Assembly: GCA_958295785.1 (NCBI GenBank)
Contig: OY282377.1
Span: 124,001 to 188,000, forward strand
Source of the DNA: an uncultured Latescibacterota bacterium
GTDB lineage: Bacteria > Latescibacterota > UBA2968
DNA length: 64,000 nt
Direction of reading: 5' to 3'
How positions within the stretch are numbered: position 1 is the first letter of the stretch; the number at the start of each line of letters is the position of its first letter. The notes under the pieces were generated by a model. It was not told the origin of the DNA, did no database searches, and saw only the letters and a program-made list of their open reading frames with translations. Of this stretch, positions 1 to 8,966 are shown piece by piece. Both the position numbers and the translations under genes were made by a program.

Positions 1-34
1 GTCAGAATCCACGCCTGACGGGGGGTTTAACTTT

Positions 35-1039
35 TTACGGACGGGGTGAATGCCATTCAAATACCACGCCCAACGCTTTTTGTGGCGCGTCGGCGAGCAG
101 GTCGTAGGTGGTCTGGCAATCGACGGGTTTTGCGACATGGGTAATCAGGTCTTCGATGGGCAATTTGCCCGCGGCCATCAAGCGCAAGACCAGATCGCGG
201 TCTCTGCTTTTGTTCCAAGGATAATAGAGGTGGGCGTTGTCCGGCGTTTTGGGTTGATGCGCGCCCAGAATGGTGACTTCGCGCTGGTGAACGTCGGGCA
301 AAAAGCTCACTTCCACTTTGCCGCGCGGAGACCCCAGCGCGACCAACCGCCCACCCAGCCTGGGCAAAGCGAGTGCCGTGGGATAGACCGCGGGTATGCC
401 GGTTGCTTCAATGACCAAATCCGCGCCGTCGGCTGTGCAGTGTTCGCGCACGGCTTGTGCGACATCGGCTACGGCCTGGGGATTGAGGCAGACATCTGCG
501 CCCCGGGTATGGGCTTTGTCCAACCGAAAGGCGTTTATGTCGATGGCAATGACCGGGAGTGCGCCGGCCAAGCGGGCAAAGGTGGCTGCCAATTGACCCA
601 CAATGCCCATGCCCGTGATGGCGACGGCCTCGCCCAATTCGGGACGCCCAACCCGATGCCCGTGCAGGGCGATGGCACACATGACCATAAAAGCCGCGGA
701 TTTGGGCGACACGCCCGCGGGCACTTTGAAGAAATTCTGGGTCAGGACCGCGTGATGCGCGTGATTGCCCTGCCCGGCGATGCGGTCGCCGGGTTTGATC
801 CCCTTCACATCTTTGCCGATTTCGAGCACCACGCCCGTGTTGCAATAGCCCGTTGTGCGCGGGAATGCGCTCGGCCGGGATGGCTCGCCCCCGTGTGCGT
901 AGGTGTAGATTTCCGTGCCAACGCTGACGGCGGTGTAATCGTTTTGCGCCAAAATGCCGTGGTCCGGCACGCGCGGCAATTCAAATTCCCGCAATTCGAT
1001 TCGCCGGATATCCGTGCATACCAAGTGCTGCGATTTCAT
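35..1039 (-). CDS. Zinc-type medium-chain dehydrogenase (MDR family)
   Basis: Probable NAD(P)-dependent oxidoreductase of about 334 residues. The N-terminal half is a GroES-like fold (GTE at 41-43, then TGYCNTG and KPGDR around 63-86). The C-terminal half is a Rossmann domain with TGMGIVG near 142-148. The four-Cys structural zinc loop of classical alcohol dehydrogenases is absent, as in the sorbitol/threonine-like and BchC-like branch, so the substrate is probably a polyol or sugar derivative; this is inference. The start is set by AGGAG about 8 bases before ATG. It lies 14 bases after the stop of the upstream M20 hydrolase gene, so the two are likely co-transcribed. The exact substrate cannot be read from the sequence. 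Confidence 0.85.
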   Translation of the reverse strand: MKSQHLVCTDIRRIELREFELPRVPDHGILAQNDYTAVSVGTEIYTYAHGGEPSRPSAFPRTTGYCNTGVVLEIGKDVKGIKPGDRIAGQGNHAHHAVLTQNFFKVPAGVSPKSAAFMVMCAIALHGHRVGRPELGEAVAITGMGIVGQLAATFARLAGALPVIAIDINAFRLDKAHTRGADVCLNPQAVADVAQAVREHCTADGADLVIEATGIPAVYPTALALPRLGGRLVALGSPRGKVEVSFLPDVHQREVTILGAHQPKTPDNAHLYYPWNKSRDRDLVLRLMAAGKLPIEDLITHVAKPVDCQTTYDLLADAPQKALGVVFEWHSPRP

Positions 1040-1053
1040 TTTTCGTTCTCCTG

Positions 1054-2376
1054 TTACGGGGGATCGACCGGGACTTTCTGGCGTTTTGGAATGATCGGAT
1101 CGTAGGTAAAGTCCTCGGTTGCCTTTTCAAATTCAGCGCGGGCCGCTCGCAACCGCTCGGCGTCCAAAATCAGATCAATGGCCGATCCGGCAAAGACTTT
1201 GGCCGTTTGCAAAATCGCACGCTCGGCAAAGGGCATTGCGGCTTGGGCGGTCATGTCGCGGTGATGACCCGGCGTGCCCTTGGTGTAGCACACCATCTGA
1301 AACCGCCCCATCGGCGCCAGCCACGATACATTGTCTTCATCCGATGAGCCGCGCCCTTGAGACCCCTTGCCCTTTTTGATCTGCCCGTCAAATTTGCCTT
1401 TGTAGCCCAGGGCCTGCACGCGCTCTTCGTCTTTTTTTGAGGCGTGCGGAGGGCCGAATAATTCGAGGTTTTGGCGCACGGTTTCACACATGGCATCGTT
1501 TGGCAACCGGGGATAGACGGCCGTGATCCGGTGCCATTTCACGGTGGTTTCCGTGGCCATGGCCGCGCCTTTGGCGCATTTGGTCAGTCGCTTGCGGATC
1601 TCATCGACCTGTGCGCGATCCTTTCCCCGCACGTAGTACCACACTTTTGCATAAGCCGGCACCACATTGGGCGCGTCGCCACCGTCGCGAATCACGCAGT
1701 GAATACGCACGTTTTCGGGTACGTGTTCGCGCAAATAATTCGCCGCAACATCCATCAACATCGCGCCATCCAATGCGCTGCGCCCATGGTGCGCGCTGGC
1801 GCCGTGAGACGTTTTGCCAAAAAATTCGTACACCAGCGAATCGAGTGATGAGCCCCCGCGATTGTTGACGCCCGTACTCGTTCCCGGATGCCACGCGAGC
1901 ACCGCGTCCAAATCGCGGAACGCGCCGTCGCGGGCCATATAGACTTTGCCCGCCAAGGTTTCTTCGGCCGGGCAGCCGTAATAGATGATCTGCCCGGGGG
2001 ATTTCAAATGTTCCAACACCGCTTTTGCAGCGACCGCACCTGCGGCCGGGGCAACGCCCAACAAATTGTGGCCTCAGCCGTGCCCCCAGGTGCCTTCCTC
2101 GGCACCGCAGTTGGGCAATGCGTCGTATTCGCCCAACATGCCAATGGCGGGGTTGCCCATCCCCCATGTGGCGCGAAAGGCCGTGGGGATGTTTTTGAAC
2201 GGAAATTCGATTTGGAATCCATTGTCTTCCAAATAGGCCGCCAATGCCTTCGACGATTCGCATTCCCGAAAGGGCCGCTCGGCCCAGCCGTGAATTTGTC
2301 GGGACAGATCAAACGCCCGCCGCGATTGGGATTTCACGGCCTGATTGACCTGCGTTTTTTTGCTTTTTGCATCCAT
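1054..2376 (-). CDS. M20-family amidohydrolase, probable selenoprotein (in-frame TGA at residue 101)
   Basis: About 440 residues, the normal length for AbgB/aminoacylase-like M20 metallohydrolases that cleave acyl-amino acid or peptide-like amides. An in-frame TGA at 2074-2076 falls inside the motif GHG-x-GHNL, where the family has Cys (GHGCGHN). Reading continues in the same frame with all later motifs intact: the Glu pair in CPAEE, the His in AWHPG, a dimerisation domain, and the late His in GTPGHH. In M20D enzymes of known structure the Cys and His of this CxH motif bind the metal. A UGA at exactly that Cys, with no other lesion and a hairpin at SECIS distance, argues for selenocysteine rather than decay. 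The ATG at 2376 has AAGGA upstream; a GTG at 2382 is a poorer start. No selenocysteine machinery lies in the window. Confidence 0.75.
2045..2062 (-). promoter_or_regulatory. Candidate bacterial SECIS hairpin after the in-frame UGA
   Basis: Counting the U of UGA as 1, bases 15-21 (GUUGGGC) pair with 25-32 (GCCCCGGC) around a bulged C29, leaving the three-base loop GUU at 22-24. The loop starts with G followed by U and sits about 22 bases from the UGA, matching the E. coli fdhF SECIS layout (loop G23/U24). GGCC at 4-7 can alternatively pair with GGCC at 30-33 to lengthen the stem. Pairing was worked out by hand, with no folding energy calculated. Confidence 0.5.
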
Positions 2377-2552
2377 GATCACATTCCTTTTTCAGTGTCA
2401 ATGTGAATTGACAATTGATTGGCCCAATTGTTCTGCGAGTTTTACCGAGACAGCATTGCCAATCTGACTGGATAAAGACAAAAAAGAAGAACCGAAAAAT
2501 TCATAATCATCTCCAATTCGCGTTTATGGCTTTAATCATGGCATACCTCGCG

Positions 2553-2643
2553 GATCTCTAACCTCGGCAACCCCTCCACAATCGCCACCGTCTCCAAGCT
2601 CACTGCAATCACCTTTCTGATCAGTTTGAGGATGTACTGCTTG
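2553..2643 (-). repeat. Second copy of the 3' end of the type ISP gene (remnant)
   Basis: On the minus strand this stretch reads KLIRKVIAVSLETVAIVEGL, nearly identical to the C-terminus of the restriction-methylation gene at 3284-3369 (KLIGKVIAVSLETVAIVEGL), at DNA level as well. It has no start and lies directly after the TIR gene stop, so the TIR gene is flanked by two copies of the same sequence. The rest of the gap between 2383 and 2653 shows no gene. Confidence 0.8.
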
Positions 2644-2653
2644 TTTCCTAATA

Positions 2654-3223
2654 TTAGCGAAACATAGAAGGGTGTTTCTGCTCAAGAGATTCATAGAATA
2701 GTTGCGGCGTAGCTTTTGTTTTACGTTCTATGCACCAATTTTCTAAGTCGTTCATGTCTTTCAAAACAGGCCATTTCCACAGGTAAGACGGGAAATCCCT
2801 TTTTGTGTAGGGATATTCTAATACCAAGAACGTGCCCAAGGGCAAATCCTTTGTTATAGCAATACCGATTTCCAAAGGAACCCACCAAGAATGAGCCGTA
2901 TTGTGCGAGACTACGGCGATTAAACTCTTACAGCATTCAATGACGGAATGTATGTAATCAACCAATTCCGGTCCGTCACCATCAACATTAGGATCCCAAA
3001 TATCCAAATATGCCGTCAATCCACATTGTGCAATCTCGGTCGCTACCTTCTTAGCAATAATCTCGTCCTCGCTTTTATGAGACACAAAGACATCCGGGTT
3101 TTCTATACGAAGTTTGTGGCACAAATTATCAATACGGCCCTCGATGCTATATCCTTCTATTAGGATATCGCGAGGAGTATAAGTATAGCCTCTGTAGATA
3201 TAACCTCTCCTATTCGTTTTCAT
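2654..3223 (-). CDS. TIR-domain protein, probable NADase-type defence effector
   Basis: 189 residues. A TIR domain covers about residues 43-150: DVFVSHKSEDE opening (44-54), a central DGDGPEL segment, then VVSHNTAHSWW and E118 in W114-V-P-L-E118. This Glu in a WxxxE context matches the catalytic residue of NAD-cleaving bacterial TIR proteins. The first 40 residues (rich in Tyr, Arg) are unfamiliar and might be a sensor or oligomerisation segment. The gene starts 12 bases after the stop of the restriction-methylation gene, with the Shine-Dalgarno AGGAGG lying in the gap, so it was built as the second gene of that operon. A role in phage defence is inferred from family and context. Confidence 0.8.
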   Translation of the reverse strand: MKTNRRGYIYRGYTYTPRDILIEGYSIEGRIDNLCHKLRIENPDVFVSHKSEDEIIAKKVATEIAQCGLTAYLDIWDPNVDGDGPELVDYIHSVIECCKSLIAVVSHNTAHSWWVPLEIGIAITKDLPLGTFLVLEYPYTKRDFPSYLWKWPVLKDMNDLENWCIERKTKATPQLFYESLEQKHPSMFR

Positions 3224-3235
3224 TGTGTTCCTCCT

Positions 3236-4163
3236 TTATTTTTCGGTTCGTTTTGCCTCGCTCTGATTATTTTTATTTCCAACACCCTCCAACTCCGGCA
3301 ACCCCTCCACAATCGCCACCGTCTCCAAACTCACTGCAATCACCTTGCCGATCAGTTTGTAGATGTACTTCGGATCGGCCTCGCGATTCGGGTCGTTGAT
3401 GATGCCGCTGCCGCTGCGTTTGTCCGTCTTGACGCAGTATTGGTCGATGATCCATTCGAGGGCCGACCGGTTGCCGAGTTGGTAGTCAAACGCCTTTGGT
3501 GGAATCCCGTCGAGTGTCAAGAAGTCATTGTACTCAATCTGTGTTTTGTCTTTGGACAAGCGCATCTTCTCCACGCGCCAGTTGAGCGGCGCGTCTGGGT
3601 TTTCGATGTCCTTGAGGCAGTATTCGGGTTGGGCCTCATAGCCGACGTGGATTTCCGCCAATCGCGCCCCCGCGTTTGCAAACGCCCAGAAGCCTGCGCT
3701 ACCCGATTCAGCATTTGATGGCACGGGGTCGTCCCCTGCGTTCGGAACGGGGCCATCCGCGGCCGTAGGGACAACCCGGTCGATCTCGAAACTGCGTGCG
3801 GTCTCGCGGAGGGCCATCCGCGGCCGTAGGGACAACCCCCTGTGGTTGTCCCACAAATGGAATGTGCGGCAGGTCGCGCTTGAGGTTGGCGCGGTATCGC
3901 GTGCGGTATTGCGGATGGTGGAGCAAGCCATAGACATAATGGAAAATGTCCCACTTACCAATCGCGTTGTCGCCGTAATGCGAGCGGAATTGTGCCAATG
4001 CCCAATCCGTGATGTTCTCGCGGCGGTTGCTGCCGTCTTCATTGTAGGTATAGAAGGGGAAACACTGAGCACCGTCAAGGGAGGTCAGCGTCAGGCTGGG
4101 AATTATGTCGGTGCAAAAACACCAATAATTAGCACGGCCTCCGGCACTTGGAACAATAATTAT
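3236..4163 (-). pseudogene. Type ISP-like restriction-methylation enzyme, 3' part (broken)
   Basis: C-terminal part of the gene whose 5' part is at 5253-7633. After the insertion sequence the frame resumes at VPSAGGRANYW and runs through CFPFYTYNED and the WDIFHYVYGLLHHPQYR segment typical of the target-recognition end of these enzymes, to HIPFV near 3850. About 130-150 bases of repeat DNA then interrupt the gene and shift the frame. The true C-terminus continues from GFWAFANAGARLAEIHVGYE to the stop at 3236. The enzyme is therefore disrupted twice here, and a full-length product is not possible. Confidence 0.8.
3725..3855. repeat. REP-like repeat insertion inside the type ISP gene
   Basis: Two 28-base direct copies (3750-3777 and 3811-3838), each ending CCGTAGGGACAACCC, spaced 61 bases apart. 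The second runs into a perfect 9-base inverted repeat, GGGACAACC then GGTTGTCCC. Related GTAGGGGC-type units occur at 6602, 32132, 33252 and 34924. The insertion breaks the reading frame of the restriction enzyme gene. Confidence 0.75.
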
Positions 4164-5252
4164 AGGACTTACGCATGCTGAGTTAAAAAAGGGTGCAATT
4201 CCGTAAAATTTATCACTTTGAGGAGGTGTCAATGCGCCACCCGACGCGTTTGGATTACTGTCAGTATCTGCTTAGCCGTCCCCTCAACGATACCCTGACC
4301 CATTTCGCCGACCACAGCGAAGGGTTCAGTCATGATATGATCAACCGCTATCTCGCCGGTGAGCGTATCCCCCCCGCTTGGTGTGGGAACACGTCAAAGA
4401 CCACATCGCGTTGACGCCCAAAGGCTATGTGATCTTTGATGACCCGGTTTTAGACAAGCGACATGCGCGCAAGATCGCGTTAGTGCGTCGTCAATAGAGC
4501 GGCAACGCCCAAGGCGTCATCAACGGCATCGGGGTGGTCACATGTGTCTATGTCAATCCGCAACAGGATCGGTTCTGGCTGATTGACGATCGGATTTATG
4601 ACCCGCAAGGCGATGGCAAAACCAAATTGGATCCTCTCAAGGACATGCGCTCTGTGTGGGTCTATCAGAAGTGCCTTCCTTTTACCGGGGTCTTGATGGA
4701 CAGTTGGTATGCGACCAAAACGGTCATGTTACACAGAGAGCAGATGCAAAAAACCTATTCTTGTCCCCTCAAGACGAACCGGCGCGTGGACGAGTAGGCA
4801 GGCACAACCCCCTACCAGCGCGTAGATAGCTTAACTTGGACTCAAGCGGAGCGCAAACAAGGCAAGCCCATTAAAATCAGAGGGTTTCCCAAAGACCACA
4901 AAGTGAAATTATTCCGGGTAGCGTCTTCTGATAGACGCACGGCGTATGTCGTGACCAACGACCATGCTCAAAACGATTCTTCAGGGGTACAACAGGTGTG
5001 TCACAGGCGATGGAAAATTGAGCCCTTTCACCGCGAAGTCAAACAGGTGACCGGGCTTGAAAAGTGTCCATGTCGGTTGGCACGCATGGTACGAAATCAT
5101 ATTGGGTGTGCGATGTTCGTTTGGATTCGACTCGCGCAGGTGGCCTATCAAACAGGACAAACCATTTATCAAGTCAAATACCGGGGGCTGGCTGACTTCT
5201 TGAGACAACAACTCAAAGTACCTCATATTCCAATGGAGATTGCGTAAGTCCT
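4164..5252 (+). mobile_element. Insertion sequence, copy 1 (DDE transposase, decayed), 1089 bp
   Basis: Ends are AGGACTTACGCA and its reverse complement (12-base perfect inverted repeat). The 7-mer ATAATTA flanks both sides (4156-4162 and 5253-5259), consistent with target duplication. It sits inside the restriction-methylation gene; joining the flanks over one repeat restores the frame (ENRVI-IVPSAGG). A second copy, about as long, is at 50625-51715. The family looks like an IS4/IS701-type DDE element, but the exact assignment is uncertain. Confidence 0.85.
4193..5247 (+). pseudogene. Transposase of IS copy 1 (broken)
   Basis: Recognisable DDE transposase in pieces: an N-terminal segment from MRHPTRLDYCQYLLSR, a frameshift near 4370 after IPP, an amber stop after VRRQ (near 4495), another TAG after RRVDE (4796), then the C-terminal part with YVVTNDHAQN and RWKIEPFHREVKQVTGLEKC, the usual YREK-like end. 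The amber after VRRQ is present at the same place in the other copy, so the shared parent was already broken. Confidence 0.85.
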
Positions 5253-7633
5253 ATAATTACCCTATTCTCCATTTCTGTCTCAGGCGTGGGGAATATGGAT
5301 GGGAATAAGGATACTCTATCGATCATCACTCTGTCAAAGTAGAGGTTCGATTTCGTAAAGGGACGATAGAGAGATGCCCTCACCTTTGCGTGCGAAAAAG
5401 CAGCAGTTTTCCCTCTTTTTAAGTTCCCTTTAAGTGTTTCGCTCCACTTAATTTTTTTCTCATCAGAAATCACAAAATTATCGACATTTTCATCTCGATT
5501 CTCCCGCCGTTCCCACTTGAACACTTGCTCATTGTAGGTTTCAATCATCCGCTTCAGGTTTTCGGCGAGGGCGTTTCGGTTAAAGTTGTAAGCCCATGCA
5601 TCCCGAGCGGTATTGACACCGGGACTATAAAGTTTGAAAATCACATCCACCGCCTCGTCTTTTCCTGCCTTTGCTTCTTTGCTCCCTATCGGTATGAAAG
5701 TATCAAACGCGGCGTCGAGTCCTTCGGTGAGCCATGTATATCGCTTATCAGGCGTTATTGGCTTCCATTCGACGTTGCGGTAATGTTCCTTTGAATCGAG
5801 ATAGCGATACTTTTCTTCTTTCCGCCAGAACTCGTCAACGCGAGCGTAGAAAATTTTGGCGGGGGAATTTGCGCTGTCGTTCTTTTTGATGAAAAAATTG
5901 ATGCTCACACCGACTTGGATTCCAAAGACGTTGTGCGTTGTGCCTGAGAGCTTTGGGTTCTTGCGGACGTTCCCACTCAAATCGAGAATGTAAATCGAGT
6001 CGAAATCTTCTGCGAGGTGTTTTCGCATGCCATCAAACGCCCTGCCGTCGAGAAATCCGTTGTTCGTTACCAGCGCGACAACGCCTTCATTGCCAATCCG
6101 ATCCGATGCCCACCGAATCGCCTTCACATACGGGTCTTGTAAGTATCTTTTAAGCGTCGCCTTCGAGTCTTTGGCATACGTCTCCGCAACCCGCCTATCT
6201 ATCGTCTCGTATTTCCGATTTTTGTTATTGTCGTTCTCGTTGACCTGCCCCGCGTTGTAGGGTGGATTGCCGACAACCACAAACATATCCGTTTTCTTTT
6301 GTCGCTCAACGCGCTCCGCGTTTTTCGCCGTGAACAGGGCCAGTTGGCGATCCTCGGCCAGTTCAAAGGTATCGACCAAGCGCAGCCCTTCAAAGGGTTG
6401 ATAGTAGCCCGTCGCCTCGTAGAACTCGTGCTCAATGTTCATAGACGCGATGTAGTACGGCAACAGCATCACCTCGTTGCAGTGGAGTTCGGACGAGTAC
6501 TTGTCCGCCAGCGCGGTTTTGCGAATTTCGCGCATCATGCGGACGATGAAATTGCCAGTGCCGACAAACGGGTCGATGATGTGGACGCCCGGATCCGATA
6601 ACGTAGGGGCAACGTCCCCGTGCCTGCCCGCAAACTCGGTCTGCAAAATTTGCTCAACGCTTTTCACCATGAAATCGACGATGGGCTGCGGCGTATAGAC
6701 AATGCCGTGCGTATCGGCGACCTCCACCGAAAAGCCCTGAAAGAACTGCTCATAGACCGTGTTGAGGAAGTGCTGTTTTTGGGAGAAGTCATTGATCGTC
6801 GCCGCGGTCTGCTCGATAGCCATATAGAAATGGTTGAGGCTGTCGAGAAAATCGCGGCGGCTGAACGATTGAGACGTGAGCGCGTCGATGACCTTCTCGA
6901 TCTCGTTGGCGATGACATTGCGGCGGGTGAAGTCGGGATTGCTGAAGACGGTGCGGAAAATCCGCTCGGTCAAGAGGTGTTGAATGAGCATCTCCTCGAC
7001 GGCAGCTTGGGAGAGATTGGGGTTGATGGATTGACGGCATTTTTCGTAGAAGTCCGCAAAGGCCGTGGTGAACCGGCGGTTGGTCTGCCGCTCCTGTTGG
7101 ATCAACGCCGCCAACCCGCGCCCGATGTCGGGAACTTTGTCCTTGAACTGTGCGACCACCTGTTCCCATTTGGCGATCTCTGGCGGACGATGGGAAAAGA
7201 AGGTTTCGAGCGTCTGGACGAGTTGCTTTGGATCGGTCAAATCGGCGTCGAGAACGAGCGCGTCATTCTGCCACAGAATAGCCCTGCGCGGCGTTTGGAA
7301 CAGGATGTTGTCCCGCGGATAGCCCGTTGCAAACTTGCGTTGCACTTCGGCGTCGAGGTCGTCGTGAATATCCTTTGCTTCCCAATAGCCGTGCGGCAAG
7401 TTGAAGGCGTCGATCAACGCGCCATCGACGACAATCCGCTTGTTTCGGCGTAGCGTGATGGAATGCTCCGGTACGAGCGTCCACTTAAACTGCCGAGCGC
7501 ATGATTCGAGCAGCGATTGAAACGCCGAGCGCACGGCGGTTTCATGCGTGACGCCGATCCGATCAAATTGATCGAGCGATTCATAGTACGCACGCACGGG
7601 CTTGTGCGTGGGTTTGAGATTGAGGGTTGGCAT
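5253..7633 (-). pseudogene. Type ISP-like restriction-methylation enzyme, 5' part (interrupted by IS)
   Basis: About 795 residues before the IS. The N-terminal domain has a PD-(D/E)xK nuclease signature: D70 in VVDG and E85-A-K87 in YWEAKD. A helical linker follows. An N6-adenine methyltransferase domain has motif I DPFVGTG (354-360) and motif IV NPPY (456-459). The fused nuclease-methylase-specificity layout without a helicase fits the type ISP-like/type IIG class, which protects self DNA by methylation and cuts unmodified DNA. The 3' third is at 3236-4163. In this state nuclease and methylase domains remain but target recognition is lost. The product now ends in IS sequence after ENRVII. 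Start ATG 7633. Confidence 0.85.
6602..6629. repeat. REP-like unit in coding sequence
   Basis: GTAGGGGCAACGTCCCCGTG followed by CCTGCCC, the same type of unit found in intergenic DNA at 33252. Here it encodes part of residues 335-347 of the restriction-methylation enzyme just before motif I, so a repeat has been absorbed in frame. Confidence 0.6.
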
Positions 7634-7687
7634 TTTGACATCCTTCCCGATATCATGGCTTCATTGCGCTGTGACTTTCTCGACTTT

Positions 7688-8725
7688 CTATCCTCTCACC
7701 GCATCGACAATTCGCGCGATGACTTCATTCTGGCTTGCGGTCTTGTTATTCTCTGCGCTGAACTGATCCCACAGCCCCGGGTTTTGTGCAATGACCAACC
7801 CCAGTCGCGGGCACATCCAGATGTGTTTCGCGCCCGCGCCCGACGCGGCAAAGGAATCTCTGGGCGCGTCTGCCCACTGCTTTCCGTGGTCGTTGCACCA
7901 GAAGCCGTGCCCGTATTTCCAGTTTTCTTCTGGCGCGTTTTTCAAAATGAAGGCATTGGTTTGGGTGGCTTCTTTGAGGTAATTTTCGGGGGCAACCTGA
8001 ACGCCGTTCCAATGGCCGTAATTGAGCCACAAGTGCCCTGCGCGCAGTTGATCGCGCAGCGTGGTATGCACCTGCGTGTAATACCCGAAGATGTTGATTC
8101 GCGCATTGTTGCCCAGGTCAAAATTGGTGTGCGAATGCGTCCACATCCCGCCGATGGGGTCGCGCATCTTTTCTGCGATCACCTTGCCACACCCCGGCGA
8201 CCCCTCGGGATCGTTCGCGTCGTAATACCCGTACAGTTTGGCGATAGCGTGCGTGAGGATGTTCATGCCGTAAGTTTGATAGTGAAAGACTCCGCCCGGT
8301 TTTTCCCCCGGTTTCATGTAGCCCGACACATTGCAGATGAGGTGCCGAAAGGTAATCTCGCGGTCTTTTTCAAACGCATACCGTCCTGGCTTTGGGCCTT
8401 CCTGTTCGCCCACATCCATCATTTCCGGATAGTAATTGACGACCCGTTCATCTGGCGAAGACAATTTGCCCTCGGCGACCACAATGCCCAAGAGCGTGGC
8501 GTAATACGATTTTGCGGCAGATGCCTGCGAATGCACGGAACCCGCCGCAACGCCTTGCCGCCACTCGGCAACGAGATAGCCGAAACGCGCAATCCCCACC
8601 TGAAAGGGCCGATCGCCTGCCACCTCGTGCAACCACGCCTGCACCCGCGCGAGTTTGTCCGCATCAAAGCCGAGATCGCCGGGCAATCGCGTCTCCCACT
8701 CCGCGTTTGGAAATATCATATCCAT
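7688..8725 (-). CDS. Serine hydrolase of the beta-lactamase/class C fold
   Basis: About 345 residues from ATG 8725. The nucleophile motif SxxK is S69-A-A-K72 (in QASAAKSYY), followed about 77 residues later by the Tyr motif in FHYQTYGMNIL (Y149) and a C-terminal GAGAKHIWMCP strand in place of the KTG box. This is the layout of penicillin-binding-protein-like esterases and amidases rather than true beta-lactamases. The reading frame is open upstream to a GTG at 8779, but those residues look like remnant sequence, so the later ATG is preferred. No clear signal peptide is visible. Substrate unknown; such enzymes are common in these genomes next to catabolic genes. Confidence 0.8.
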   Translation of the reverse strand: MDMIFPNAEWETRLPGDLGFDADKLARVQAWLHEVAGDRPFQVGIARFGYLVAEWRQGVAAGSVHSQASAAKSYYATLLGIVVAEGKLSSPDERVVNYYPEMMDVGEQEGPKPGRYAFEKDREITFRHLICNVSGYMKPGEKPGGVFHYQTYGMNILTHAIAKLYGYYDANDPEGSPGCGKVIAEKMRDPIGGMWTHSHTNFDLGNNARINIFGYYTQVHTTLRDQLRAGHLWLNYGHWNGVQVAPENYLKEATQTNAFILKNAPEENWKYGHGFWCNDHGKQWADAPRDSFAASGAGAKHIWMCPRLGLVIAQNPGLWDQFSAENNKTASQNEVIARIVDAVRG

Positions 8726-8779
8726 ACTAAGAAGCCCTAACATAAAGAAATCAAGCGTCTGAAACAGAGGAGTGAACAC

Positions 8780-8966
8780 CCGCAGGAACGCCTCAAAGTC
8801 GGCCTCTCACAAATCCCTGTCAACGCTTTTTGTTAGGGACTCTAAAAATCTCCTCGCAAAAGCTCCTGCGGTTCATCCGTCATAACCCACGCCCTCTTTG
8901 CGAATATTCCGGAGCAGGGGACCTTAGAAGCCATCTTAAAATTATCGGGACCTACCCCCCTAATTA
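8780..8966 (-). other. Remnant DNA between hydrolase and IS630 element
   Basis: No intact gene. The right edge (next to the TA at 8965) is the sequence that once followed the 3' end of the GT-C gene at 10156, and translation across the restored junction soon meets a stop near a G6 run. Short open stretches (about 30 residues, for example CSGIFAKRAWVMTDEPQELL) look like fragments but I do not recognise them. Confidence 0.4.

Noticed and set aside
50-1105. 351-codon plus-strand open frame
   Set aside because: Antisense of the dehydrogenase, no family features, no ribosome site.
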